In this document: in pieces, positions 22,796 through 31,658 of the stretch | Numbering within the stretch: the first letter of the stretch is position 1 | How the letters are laid out: each line of letters starts with the position of its first letter | Source: an uncultured Bacilli bacterium | GTDB taxonomy: Bacteria > Bacillota_I > Bacilli_A > RF39 > UBA660 | Direction: 5' to 3' | NCBI GenBank assembly: GCA_934168005.1 | Contig: CAKPMN010000008.1 | Location: 1-39,902, forward strand | Length of the DNA: 39,902 bases | Notes under the pieces: model-generated | Seen by the model: the letters and a program-made list of their open reading frames with translations, nothing else | Database searches by the model: none | What the model was told of the DNA's origin: nothing | Translations under genes and position numbers: made by a program

Positions 22796-24538
22796 TTATA
22801 TCATACTTTTATCTTTTAAAAAATAAGAAATAAAACTTATAAGCAAAGGCATCATAAATATATATGGCATTGCATATCTAAAATACGTATTAGCAGGAGA
22901 TGCAAAACAAACAAGAAGTACCACTAAGGAAGGAAGTAAAACAATTATATATTTATACTTTTTTTCATACAACAAAAATATTAAAAAAGTAAGTAGCAAC
23001 ATTCCACAAAATCCAATATTAACACTCATTCCAATAACAGGAATAGATGGATATTTAACTCCATATTTACTAAGCATATCCCTTAAATCTGTTAGAGAAT
23101 TATAATGATAATCAAATCCTGCATCACTTAATTTCTTATCATATTTATAATATATATACCAATTATTAGTATTAGGATATAAATATCCATAAGTATTAAG
23201 TAAAGTAGCTTCAATATAAGTATCAGGATGTTTTAGTCCTTCCATAAACCATACTTTAAAATATTTAATCAAGTCAGCTTTAGTATAATATTTATTAAAC
23301 TTTTCCTTAACAGGATCAGATAAATCAGATCTATATCTACTAGCTAAATCATCAAATACTAATATTTTATCAATCGCTTCTTTCTCATCACTACTAACAC
23401 TATACTTACTTACATATCTAGCAGTTTGTTGAAAAGGAATAGAAAGCATCTCTCTAATAGATCCAGCTGGTATTTTAAAATAAGGTAAAACTATTTTATT
23501 ATAAGAAAAATTAAATGATAAAATTATGATAAAAATAACTGCTATTTTCTTAATATATTTTTTCAAAACTAAAGCCAAAAATGGTATAGATAAAACTAAC
23601 ACATAAATTCCATTATTTCTAAATAATATTAAAAATATACTAACAATTATAATATAAAACATATTTTTTAAACTAATTTCGCCATTTTTAATAACGTCAA
23701 ATAATAAAATAGTATAAATAATAATGAAACAAGCAAAATAAACATCTTTAACCATAGACATACCATATAAAGGAAATACAGGTGTAAGAGCATAAAATAA
23801 TAAAACAATAATCCTATAAATACTAGATATACCTATTTTCTTCATATATGAAATAGTTAATGATAATGTAAAAATTAAAAATAAACTTTGAGTAAAAGTA
23901 TAAAAGAATAACCCTAAATTAAAATTATTGAATAATAAACCAAGCTTAATAAACCATCCCATAAGTAAAGTTTGAAATATAGGATGATGATTAGTAAATG
24001 TAACATTTGGATCAAGTAAAATGACACTATCTAAATACTTAGTATGCATATGAAAGAACTGTTTTATTTGATTACTAGGATCAGGAGATAATATAGCAGG
24101 ATAAAAAGCAATCATATATATCAAGTAAAACAAAAGTAAAATAACAAAACTGCTTATAAAAGGATGATCATCAAATATACTTTTAATATTACCAAATTTC
24201 ACTTTTTTTAAAACTAAATAAAAATAACTAAGTAAATACTTAAAAAATATAAAATACCCTACTATAGATAAAATAGAATAAATTAAATTAATATTAGATT
24301 TAAATATCAAAGAAAAAGATTTACTAACTTCTAAACTATTGCCTATAACCATAACTAAACTAAAAATAAACGCTAATAAAGAAATCCATTTACTTTTTAA
24401 AACATCACACTTTTTATAAAAATACATAAAAAATAAAAGTGTAAAAGGAACTAATAATAAGTTATTAAAAGATATGGAATTATCTACATTTATAAAAAAT
24501 ATCAATATAGAAAATAACGAATAAATCATCTCTTTCAC
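22796..24538 (-). CDS. DUF6020-like polytopic membrane protein (GT-C-like)
   Basis: A 580-residue protein with about twelve to fourteen membrane helices and one sizeable outside region (about residues 375-490). The loop after the fourth helix contains ILSPDPSNQIKQFFHM and later FTNHHPIFQTLLMGW. An acidic/HHP first loop of this sort is characteristic of GT-C-type and DUF6020 membrane proteins, which are suspected glycosyltransferases using lipid-linked sugars. GTG at 24538 is used, with AGGTGA at good spacing; the ATG three codons in is too far. It heads a three-gene operon with two small surface proteins. Enzymatic function is inference. Confidence 0.7.
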   Translation of the reverse strand: MKEMIYSLFSILIFFINVDNSISFNNLLLVPFTLLFFMYFYKKCDVLKSKWISLLAFIFSLVMVIGNSLEVSKSFSLIFKSNINLIYSILSIVGYFIFFKYLLSYFYLVLKKVKFGNIKSIFDDHPFISSFVILLLFYLIYMIAFYPAILSPDPSNQIKQFFHMHTKYLDSVILLDPNVTFTNHHPIFQTLLMGWFIKLGLLFNNFNLGLFFYTFTQSLFLIFTLSLTISYMKKIGISSIYRIIVLLFYALTPVFPLYGMSMVKDVYFACFIIIYTILLFDVIKNGEISLKNMFYIIIVSIFLILFRNNGIYVLVLSIPFLALVLKKYIKKIAVIFIIILSFNFSYNKIVLPYFKIPAGSIREMLSIPFQQTARYVSKYSVSSDEKEAIDKILVFDDLASRYRSDLSDPVKEKFNKYYTKADLIKYFKVWFMEGLKHPDTYIEATLLNTYGYLYPNTNNWYIYYKYDKKLSDAGFDYHYNSLTDLRDMLSKYGVKYPSIPVIGMSVNIGFCGMLLLTFLIFLLYEKKYKYIIVLLPSLVVLLVCFASPANTYFRYAMPYIFMMPLLISFISYFLKDKSMI

Positions 24539-24557
24539 TCAAACATCACCTAAAAAA

Positions 24558-24599
24558 ATTATATCACAATTTGATATATAATTAAAAATGTGTTAAAAT
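24558..24599. promoter_or_regulatory. Overlapping divergent promoters for 24538 (minus) and 24623 (plus)
   Basis: On the plus strand TTGATA (24571-24576), 17 bp, TAAAAT (24594-24599). On the minus strand TATAAT (24563-24558) with a weak TTTAAT (24586-24581), also 17 bp apart. The two -35 regions interleave, so the two transcription units may exclude each other. Confidence 0.6.
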
Positions 24600-24622
24600 A
24601 CACAAACTAATGAGGTGATTAA

Positions 24623-25522
24623 ATGAAAATTGATATTAATCAAGTTGAAAAAGAGTTAGAAACTAAAGAAAATAAAACAAAATATTTACTAGAACTATTA
24701 GAAGAATTAAAAATATCATACACACAAGAAGTTGAAAGAAGTATAGAAATAGCTAAATTAGAACAATACTTAAAGACAACTAAAAAACCAATTGAAACTT
24801 ATGAAGAAAGCATTCAAAAAAAAGATTCATTAAAAAAACTAGATATAGACATAAGTAAATATAAAAAAGCCTCTACCCTATCTGCTTTAGTAAGTATACT
24901 ACCTGATAAAAATACCAGAGAATACAATGAAATAATTAATTTACTAATATTACATTACACAAAAGAGTTAACAGAATTAATGAGCCTAATATCATCAGAA
25001 TATAAAGATGGCATGATAGATGAATTTAATGAAGAAATTGAAGCATTAAACATTAAAATAGCTACATTACATTCTTTAAAAGAAAATAAGAAAACTGAAG
25101 AAAAACAAGATAAAAACATCATCATATGTATGCCAAAGTTAAGTGGTGAAAATATCATATTATACGACATAGAAAACATTATTGATAAAAACCCACCAAA
25201 AGAAACATTAAAAACATTCAAAGAATTATTAGAATCTATTATAAACGGTACATTTAAAGGAATAAAAAGATTTACAAATAATCAAAAACTTAATGGCCTT
25301 GCAGAAGTTAAACAAGATAATGCCAGAATAGTATTTAAACATTTAGAAAACAATATATACATAATTATATATATGTTTATAAAAGATTGTAGAAAAGATA
25401 AATTATATCAAGAAACATTACAAAAACGTGCCGAATTATTTTCAATACAAAAAGAAGAATTAAAAAATTTAAGAGAAGACGAATCATATAAAATACTTGA
25501 ACTTTTTAAAGAGGTGAAATAA
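24623..25522 (+). CDS. Coiled-coil protein with RelE-like C-terminal domain
   Basis: A soluble protein of 299 residues. The first 160 residues are strongly helical and charged, with coiled-coil character (DINQVEKELETKENKTKYLL, then EIEALNIKIATLHSLKENKK). From about 173 the sequence changes to an alpha/beta pattern ending in the RelE/HigB-type order: helices, IKRF (214-217), GLAEVKQDNARIVFKHL (225-241), NNIYIIIYMFIKD (243-255), then a basic terminal helix. The succession GLxEV, RIxFK and a hydrophobic strand ending FxKxxxK is the hallmark of RelE-superfamily mRNA interferases. If correct this is a toxin-like domain fused to a long helical N-terminus. The ribosome site is GAGGTG. The TAATG overlap with 25522 indicates coupling. 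The domain call is by pattern only. Confidence 0.6.
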   Translation: MKIDINQVEKELETKENKTKYLLELLEELKISYTQEVERSIEIAKLEQYLKTTKKPIETYEESIQKKDSLKKLDIDISKYKKASTLSALVSILPDKNTREYNEIINLLILHYTKELTELMSLISSEYKDGMIDEFNEEIEALNIKIATLHSLKENKKTEEKQDKNIIICMPKLSGENIILYDIENIIDKNPPKETLKTFKELLESIINGTFKGIKRFTNNQKLNGLAEVKQDNARIVFKHLENNIYIIIYMFIKDCRKDKLYQETLQKRAELFSIQKEELKNLREDESYKILELFKEVK

Positions 25523-27372
25523 TGAGATCTGCTATAACCAAAGAAATAGATAAATTAGAAGACATTCAACTTTCTATTAATCATGCTTCTATATTTTTTG
25601 ATAAAACTTCCAAAGAGTTATTATTAAATGTACCTACTTCAATTATACATATATCGGAATATGGTCTTTTAACATTATGCTCATCATTAGATATAGAACC
25701 ACAAGATTTTGATTACTGTCTAACATTAGTAAGTATTGTAAATAATGACAAATTCCTAGACAATATGGATGCCTTCATTCAACTTTTAAACATATTAAAA
25801 ATCATGGATAATGAAGAATTAGAATTCATAGAAGAATATTTAAATGGTTTAGATAATGGTATAAAATCATATGAACCAGTAAAAGCCTTTACTAAAGAAA
25901 AAAATATTTCATATAGTAAAGAATTAAAAACAATATGGATTTTACTTGCTATAATAGAAGAGAATTATGATTCGAAGTTTAATATATTAAAAGACTTAAT
26001 AAAACTTTTAAAGATAGTAAAAGAAGAAAACATCAATAAATACATAAATTCTATAAAATTTACTAAGGAATGTCCTATTAAACTATGTATAAATGGTGTT
26101 GTTGATGAAATGCATTCAGAGTGTTTAAAAGAAACTCAAAACATAATAGAAAAAAAATACCATATTAACGAATTAATAAAAGAACTATTAGAAAAACAAA
26201 ACAAATTAAAAAGATTTAAAAGAAAATATAATAAAATAATAGATGAAAAGATAAATAAATTAAATAATCTAATATCTTTTCTAGACAAAGAAGAAAAAGT
26301 ATTTATAAATGTTGAAGATTTTGATTTTGAAGAATATAGTTTTTATCCTGAATTATTATTAGAAATATTAAAGAGAAATAATAAAGTCTACGAAGACTTA
26401 AAACAAGAAAATGACTCCAAAAATATAACAACAATTAAAGAAATTGATAAAGTATTTTATACATATCAAATACCAATAAATAATTTCAAAAAAGAAGACA
26501 TATCTTCCCTATTATCTAACCAAACATTAGATGAATTAGATAAAAAATTAGCGTTTCTAAAACAATATCTATCATTTGTTTTAGAAGAAAACAATCTTCC
26601 TAAAATACTTAAAACAAATATAGAAATACTAAAAAGTATTGCTATTTACTACCAAACAGAAAAACTATCTAAGCAAACTATATTAAGCTTAAATATTTTA
26701 ACAAATGAAGAAATATATACAAAAGTATCAAATAATATTAAATTGCTTCCATCACAAAAAAATATAAATGAAAAAGTTTTATTATTGGATCCAAATTATT
26801 TAAGACAAGCATTATTATTAGCAAAAAAATATAGCTTAGATTTAAATAATGAACAAATACTTTTATCACTTACAAATAAATATATATTTGATTATTTAGA
26901 CATATTAATAGAATTAAACATAATAGATATATTAAAAACAGATCAATCATTTTTAAATGGCGATCTTCCTAATATAATTAAAAGAATTATTATATGTCAA
27001 AAACTCAATATAAAAATAACAAATAAAAACAATAAATTATTGAGTATGATAAAAACAGGAAATAACTTCTATCTAAACGAAAATGAATTAGATGAATATA
27101 TAGAAAATAGTGTTATAAATTTTATAAGTAGTAAAACTCTATCTAAACTTACAAAAAGTCAAAGATTAGAATTAGCTAATCCTCCTAAAGAACTTGATAT
27201 ATATGAAAAAAATGGTAATTACCTTATAAATGGAATAATAATATCAAAAAATAAAGTATTACGTAATTTAACTATATGTGATAACCTAGAAGAAGCAATT
27301 CTCTTCGGTTCTATTTTAGGATTAAATGATATATTAAAAATAAAAGAAACAATAACAAAAAAGCAAAAGTAA
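25522..27372 (+). CDS. Large helical protein coupled to the RelE-like gene
   Basis: A soluble protein of 616 residues, almost entirely alpha-helical by composition (rich in Leu, Ile, Lys, Asn, Glu), with a coiled-coil stretch at about 205-260. No signal peptide, membrane helix or nucleotide-binding motif is seen. Near the end (about 565-590) a small strand-rich segment, NGNYLINGIIISKNKVLRNL, precedes a final helix. I do not recognise the family. Its start overlaps the stop of 24623 by one base (TAATG), and GAGGTG provides the ribosome site. The pair forms a two-gene unit closed by a terminator, so the protein may bind or restrain its partner. Confidence 0.65.
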   Translation: MRSAITKEIDKLEDIQLSINHASIFFDKTSKELLLNVPTSIIHISEYGLLTLCSSLDIEPQDFDYCLTLVSIVNNDKFLDNMDAFIQLLNILKIMDNEELEFIEEYLNGLDNGIKSYEPVKAFTKEKNISYSKELKTIWILLAIIEENYDSKFNILKDLIKLLKIVKEENINKYINSIKFTKECPIKLCINGVVDEMHSECLKETQNIIEKKYHINELIKELLEKQNKLKRFKRKYNKIIDEKINKLNNLISFLDKEEKVFINVEDFDFEEYSFYPELLLEILKRNNKVYEDLKQENDSKNITTIKEIDKVFYTYQIPINNFKKEDISSLLSNQTLDELDKKLAFLKQYLSFVLEENNLPKILKTNIEILKSIAIYYQTEKLSKQTILSLNILTNEEIYTKVSNNIKLLPSQKNINEKVLLLDPNYLRQALLLAKKYSLDLNNEQILLSLTNKYIFDYLDILIELNIIDILKTDQSFLNGDLPNIIKRIIICQKLNIKITNKNNKLLSMIKTGNNFYLNENELDEYIENSVINFISSKTLSKLTKSQRLELANPPKELDIYEKNGNYLINGIIISKNKVLRNLTICDNLEEAILFGSILGLNDILKIKETITKKQK

Positions 27373-27391
27373 ATCTTTTGTTTTTTTTCTA
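27364..27391 (+). terminator. Terminator of the 24623-27372 unit
   Basis: CAAAAG (27364-27369) pairs with CTTTTG (27375-27380), followed by eight T residues. Confidence 0.8.
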
Positions 27392-27447
27392 TAAAATTTA
27401 AGTAAAAAAAAATTCAAGCATATCTTGAATGGTTTTTAAACATATAA

Positions 27448-27524
27448 TGGTGACCAGTACGAGATTCGAACTCGTGAATGCTGCCGTGAAAGGGCAGTGT
27501 GTTAAGCCACTTCACCAACTGGCC
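27448..27524 (-). tRNA. tRNA-Glu (anticodon TTC)
   Basis: 77 nt including CCA. The acceptor GGCCAGT pairs with ACTGGTC (one G-U), the anticodon stem CTGCC/GGCAG carries loop CTTTCAC with TTC, and the T loop is TTCGAAT. It follows tRNA-Asn by 4 bp in the same transcript. Confidence 0.95.
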
Positions 27525-27528
27525 ATTA

Positions 27529-27604
27529 TGGCGCCTGATGTAGGACTCGAACCTACGACCTATCGGTTAACAGCCGAGTGCTCTACCAACTGAGCTAATC
27601 AGGC
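27529..27604 (-). tRNA. tRNA-Asn (anticodon GTT)
   Basis: 76 nt including CCA. The acceptor is GCCTGAT with ATCAGGC, the D arm TAGCTCAGTTGGTAGAGCA, the anticodon loop CTGTTAA giving GTT, and the T loop TTCGAGT. It would be the substrate of the aspS/GatCAB pathway encoded just upstream. Confidence 0.97.
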
Positions 27605-27658
27605 AAGTCTTATCGGTTAAGACTTTTATATTATATAATACATTTTTCTCTTTTGCAA
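27605..27658 (-). promoter_or_regulatory. Promoter and 5' leader hairpin of the tRNA-Asn/Glu pair
   Basis: On the minus strand TTGCAA (27653-27658), a 17-bp spacer and TATAAT (27630-27635). Directly before tRNA-Asn a hairpin AAGTCTTA / TAAGACTT (27625-27605) encloses ACCGA. Its TTAACCGATA (27620-27611) repeats ten bases of the tRNA-Asn anticodon arm. Confidence 0.75.
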
Positions 27659-27676
27659 TACTTTTTATAAATTTTA

Positions 27677-28369
27677 TTAACAAAATTTACTATTTTTATA
27701 AATACATTTAAGTTCACTAATAGTTTTAACCTTATATTTATTAGTTTCACTATATAAGATATCACTTAAATAAACAATTGATGTATCAAGATCATCATAT
27801 TCATAAGGTAAATCATAAGCCTTAAGTTCTTGTTTCATCTTATCTTTATATTGCCACAATAATCCAGATCTTAAAGCATAATTTATCGTAATCAAATTAT
27901 CTTTTAATAAATCTGTACTATTACTATAAAAATAAAGACCTATATCAAAAACACCAATAGTACTATCATTTACTTTAATATCAGTTGATTTTACATCAAA
28001 AGCATTAATATGATTATCAGAAATAAATTTTATCTCTTCTTCAAGTAACCTTAGTTTTTTAATAACATCAGCTATATTATCATCTTGAGATAAAGATAAA
28101 TTATAACCATTTTCAAAATAATTCATAGTACAACCAGAAAATAATCCAGCTTCATTATATATAATACCAGTTGGAAAATAAAAACTAGATAAATCAAAAT
28201 TCATCAAATATTTATAAAACTCTAAATCAGGCTTTCTTATATCAACTCTTCTGTCAGACTTAAATATTTTAGCAACTTGTTTATCATCTGTTAAATAAAT
28301 GTCAGCTTCCTCACCTTCGCCAATTTTTTTGACAAAGACTATTTCTTTTCCATTAACATAATACCTCAT
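27677..28369 (-). CDS. Protein-kinase-like fold protein, probably atypical
   Basis: A soluble protein of 230 residues from ATG at 28369. The further upstream frame to 28423 overlaps the -35 box, and GAGGGGC supports the chosen start. It resembles a minimal protein-kinase N-lobe and shortened C-lobe. The Gly-rich loop is IGEGEEADIY (16-25), the ATP-site Lys is Lys34 (QVAKIFK), the catalytic-loop equivalent is DVKSTDI (HRDLKPxN in true kinases), and the DFG equivalent is FDIG. The catalytic Asp and metal Asp are kept but HRD and Asn are not, so activity is uncertain. It lies between aspS and the tRNA pair and has its own promoter. Confidence 0.7.
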   Translation of the reverse strand: MRYYVNGKEIVFVKKIGEGEEADIYLTDDKQVAKIFKSDRRVDIRKPDLEFYKYLMNFDLSSFYFPTGIIYNEAGLFSGCTMNYFENGYNLSLSQDDNIADVIKKLRLLEEEIKFISDNHINAFDVKSTDIKVNDSTIGVFDIGLYFYSNSTDLLKDNLITINYALRSGLLWQYKDKMKQELKAYDLPYEYDDLDTSIVYLSDILYSETNKYKVKTISELKCIYKNSKFC

Positions 28370-28394
28370 AATAGCCCCTCTTTTTTTAGTGACT

Positions 28395-28423
28395 ATAATA
28401 CAAAAAATAATAAATTTTGTCAA
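28395..28423 (-). promoter_or_regulatory. Promoter of the kinase-like gene
   Basis: A perfect TTGACA (28418-28423), a 17-bp spacer and TATTAT (28395-28400) on the minus strand. Its -35 box follows the aspS terminator directly. Confidence 0.8.
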
Positions 28424-28425
28424 AT

Positions 28426-28448
28426 TAAAAAGTAGACCTAAGCCTACT
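28426..28448 (-). terminator. Terminator of the gatCAB-aspS operon
   Basis: On the minus strand AGTAGGC (28448-28442) pairs with GTCTACT (28437-28431), allowing one G-U, around a TTAG loop and followed by TTTT. It overlaps the aspS stop. Confidence 0.7.
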
Positions 28449-30192
28449 ATCTAATTTTAATATGAACTTCTCTTAATTGTTGTTCACTTACTTCACTAGG
28501 ACAACCCATCATGAAGTCTTGACCAGATACACTCATAGGAAAAGCTTGAACCTCTCTTAAATTATCTGTATCTTTCAAAAGCATTATCATACGATCAATA
28601 CCAGGAGCCATACCAGCATGAGGAGGAGCACCATATTTAAAAGCGTTATATAAACTACTAAATCTTTTTTCTACCACATCTTTACTATAACCAACTAATT
28701 CAAAACCTTTTTCAAGCGATTTTAAATCATGATTACGTACAGCACCACTAGCCATTTCATTACCATTGCATACAAAATCATATTGATAAGCTAATATAGA
28801 ATCAATATCTGGATTATCAAAAGCCTTTATACCTCCATGAGGCATTGAAAATGGGTTATGGCAGAAATCATACTTTTCTTCCTCATCATTATATTCAAAC
28901 ATTGGAAAATCATTGATAATACAAAATTCAAATACATTAGGATCAATTAAATCTAACTTTCTACCTAATTCATCACGAATCATACCAGCATTTTTGCTAG
29001 CAACCTTTTCTTTTTTATCAGCTATAAAGAATAGTACACTACCCTTTTTTAATCCAGCTTTTTCTATTATAGCTTCTCTTTCACTATCAGATAAGAATTT
29101 ATCGATAGGTCCTTTAAAAGACATATCATCCATTACACTAATATAACCAATACCAGGCATACCAATACTAGAAGCATAATCAACTAATTCATTAAACCAA
29201 GAATTAGACTTAGAAGCTATATCATCTACAGCTATACCTCTAACAACACTTCCTCTAAATGGTTTAAATAAAGAATCAGTAAATATTTCAGATAAATCAA
29301 TAATTAAAAGAGGATTTCTTAAATCAGGTTTATCTGTACCATATTTTAACATACTATCTTTATAAGCAATTCTTCTAAAAGGTCTAGGACTTACCTTTTT
29401 GTCACTAAACTTAGTAAATGTATCATAAAAGATTTCTTCACCAATTCTATAAACATCTTCTTCTTCAACAAAAGACATTTCAAAATCTAATTGATAAAAC
29501 TCTAAAGTTCTATCCTTTCTGCAATCTTCATCTCTAAAACATGGAGCTATTTGATAATATTTATCAAAACCACCTACCATAAGTAATTCCTTAAAAACTT
29601 GTGGAGCTTGAGGTAAAGCATAAAATTTACCATGAAATTTACGAGAAGGAACTAAAAAGTCCCTAGCTCCTTCTGGAGAAGAAGCAGTTATAATTGGAGT
29701 TTGAACTTCAGTAAAATCCAAACTATCCATTTTATTTCTTAAAAATTTAAGTAGTTCAGAACGAAATTTAATCATATCATGAACTTTACGATTACGCATA
29801 TCTAAATAACGATATTTAAGTCTTACATCCTCACTTACTTCATGAGAAGTAATAATTTCAAATGGAAGAACATTTAAAGATGACCCTAATACTTCTAAAG
29901 AATCAACTAATACTTCAACAGTACCACTACTTATTTTACTATTGAAATCTTCTTCATTTCTCTTACGAACAATACCAGTTACTTTAATAGTAGATTCACG
30001 AGTCAAACTAGAAAACATAGCTTCATCATTTGAAACAAGTTGAACAACACCTTTTTCATCTCTTAAATCAACAAAAACTACTCCACCATGATCACGAATA
30101 TTTTCAACCCAACCAGATAAAACAACCTTTTTATCACAATCTAATTCACTAATAGTTCCACAATAACTATTACGATATTTATTTTCTATCAT
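28447..30192 (-). CDS. aspS: Aspartyl-tRNA synthetase, likely non-discriminating
   Basis: It charges tRNA-Asp with Asp and, in the non-discriminating form, also mischarges tRNA-Asn. The protein is 581 residues with the bacterial layout: N-terminal OB anticodon domain, class II catalytic core, GAD insertion domain, and C-terminal core. Motif 2 is in FRDEDCRKDRTLEFYQLDFE and motif 3 is GMAPGIDRMIML. The anticodon domain reads IRDHGG, with His35 at the position (His31 in Pseudomonas numbering) where discriminating bacterial enzymes carry Leu. It is the last gene of the gatC-gatA-gatB-aspS operon. The Asn T-box and tRNA-Asn nearby fit mischarging of tRNA-Asn followed by amidation. Confidence 0.95.
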   Translation of the reverse strand: MIENKYRNSYCGTISELDCDKKVVLSGWVENIRDHGGVVFVDLRDEKGVVQLVSNDEAMFSSLTRESTIKVTGIVRKRNEEDFNSKISSGTVEVLVDSLEVLGSSLNVLPFEIITSHEVSEDVRLKYRYLDMRNRKVHDMIKFRSELLKFLRNKMDSLDFTEVQTPIITASSPEGARDFLVPSRKFHGKFYALPQAPQVFKELLMVGGFDKYYQIAPCFRDEDCRKDRTLEFYQLDFEMSFVEEEDVYRIGEEIFYDTFTKFSDKKVSPRPFRRIAYKDSMLKYGTDKPDLRNPLLIIDLSEIFTDSLFKPFRGSVVRGIAVDDIASKSNSWFNELVDYASSIGMPGIGYISVMDDMSFKGPIDKFLSDSEREAIIEKAGLKKGSVLFFIADKKEKVASKNAGMIRDELGRKLDLIDPNVFEFCIINDFPMFEYNDEEEKYDFCHNPFSMPHGGIKAFDNPDIDSILAYQYDFVCNGNEMASGAVRNHDLKSLEKGFELVGYSKDVVEKRFSSLYNAFKYGAPPHAGMAPGIDRMIMLLKDTDNLREVQAFPMSVSGQDFMMGCPSEVSEQQLREVHIKIR

Positions 30193-30200
30193 AAAATCAC

Positions 30201-31658
30201 CTAGTCTTTCTCAATCTCTTTTTTCATTAACTCACGAGTAGTAGCAGGATTTGCTTTACCACGAGTCTTCTTCATAACGCCACCTACTAGAAAGTCCAAT
30301 ATATTAGTCTTTCCAGCCTTATATTGTTCACGAGCTGTTGGGTTTTCAGCTATTACTTCAAGTACAATTTGTAATATTTCATCTGTTGAACCAATTTGAG
30401 AAATACCCTTTTCCTCAATAATTTTAGCAGGATCTTTATCCTCAGTTAAAGCTTCATATAAAACTTCTTTAGCTTGTTTAGAAGAAATAGTTCCATTATC
30501 AACTGTTTTGATTAAAAGAGAAAGCATCTTAGGAGTTACAAAGATATCAGTTATTTTTAAATCATATTTATTAGTATGACCTAATATAACAGACGTAATC
30601 CAGTTACAAGCAAGTTTCTTATCAATATCATAAGAAATACACTCTTCATAATAATCAGATGTTTCCTTTTCTTTAACTAATATAGTTGCATCATAATCAG
30701 ATAAACCATATTCATTCATATACTTTTGTTTTCTTTCAAAAGCTAATACAGGAATATCTTGTTTAATAGAATCTAGCCAAGCAGGATCTAATTTAAACTT
30801 AGGAATATTAGGTTCAATAAAGTATTTATAATCAATTGCATCAACTTTGCTACGCATGTAAATAGTAGTTCCAGATTCTTCATCCCAACGTCTAGTTTGT
30901 TGTTCCATAGAACTATATCCACCATTTTCTTTTAATTCTGTTTGTCTTTTTATTTCATAATTAATAGCATCTCTAACCCCACCAAAAGAGTTAACATTTT
31001 TGATTTCAACTTTAGTTCCCCAATTCTTAGGATCTGTCTCATCTAATGAAGCATCCATTATAGAAACATTTACATCACATCTGATTTGTCCCTTTTTACT
31101 ATCAGCTTCACTTATATTAGCATATTGATAATTCATACGCATAGTTTCCAAAAAGCTAACCGCTTCATCAGCACTTCTAAAATCAGGTTCAGTTACAAGT
31201 TCAAGTAAAGGAACACCAGCACGGTTATAATCAATTTTAGAAAAAGATGTATAATGGTCCATACTACCTGCATCCTCTTCTAGATGGATGTTATTAATAC
31301 GAACCTTTTTAAGTTCATTACCACATTCAAAAACTAATTCACCATAACTTCCAACAGGAGCTGGTTTAGTTTCTTGAGTGATTTGAAAGCCCTTTGGAAG
31401 ATCAGGATAATAATAATTTTTTCTTTCAAAATAAATATATTCAGGTTGTTTACAAGAAAGCATCATACTAGCCATTAAAGCCTTACGAATAGCTTCTTTA
31501 TTTACAACAGGTAAAGTTCCTGGAAATCCCATATCAACAGGACGAATATTAGTATTAGGCATATCATTATAACCATTTTTAGCACTTGAAAAAACTTTAG
31601 TTTTAGTTTTACTAATTTCACAGTGCATTTCAAGTCCAATTAGTACTTTATATTCCAT
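30201..31658 (-). CDS. gatB: Asp-tRNA(Asn)/Glu-tRNA(Gln) amidotransferase subunit B
   Basis: The kinase and tRNA-binding subunit of GatCAB, which activates the mischarged amino acid with ATP before amidation. At 485 residues it is full length. It has the N-terminal GLEMHCEI, the YYPDLPKGFQITQ segment, the HLEEDAGSMDH motif, the VPLLELVTEPDFRS loop and the C-terminal YqeY-like tail (LVGGVMKKTRGKANPATTRE). The start ATG overlaps the gatA stop by one base (TAATG). The enzyme may also serve Gln-tRNA formation; no gltX or glnS is in the window to judge. Confidence 0.96.
   Translation of the reverse strand: MEYKVLIGLEMHCEISKTKTKVFSSAKNGYNDMPNTNIRPVDMGFPGTLPVVNKEAIRKALMASMMLSCKQPEYIYFERKNYYYPDLPKGFQITQETKPAPVGSYGELVFECGNELKKVRINNIHLEEDAGSMDHYTSFSKIDYNRAGVPLLELVTEPDFRSADEAVSFLETMRMNYQYANISEADSKKGQIRCDVNVSIMDASLDETDPKNWGTKVEIKNVNSFGGVRDAINYEIKRQTELKENGGYSSMEQQTRRWDEESGTTIYMRSKVDAIDYKYFIEPNIPKFKLDPAWLDSIKQDIPVLAFERKQKYMNEYGLSDYDATILVKEKETSDYYEECISYDIDKKLACNWITSVILGHTNKYDLKITDIFVTPKMLSLLIKTVDNGTISSKQAKEVLYEALTEDKDPAKIIEEKGISQIGSTDEILQIVLEVIAENPTAREQYKAGKTNILDFLVGGVMKKTRGKANPATTRELMKKEIEKD

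Noticed and set aside
27448..27524. tRNA-Glu as a substrate of GatCAB
   Set aside because: GatCAB acts on Asp-tRNA(Asn) and Glu-tRNA(Gln), so a tRNA-Glu next to it is not itself pathway evidence.
28370..28423. Longer N-terminus for the kinase-like protein
   Set aside because: The stretch is the promoter (TTGACA, 17 bp, TATTAT) and has no ribosome site.
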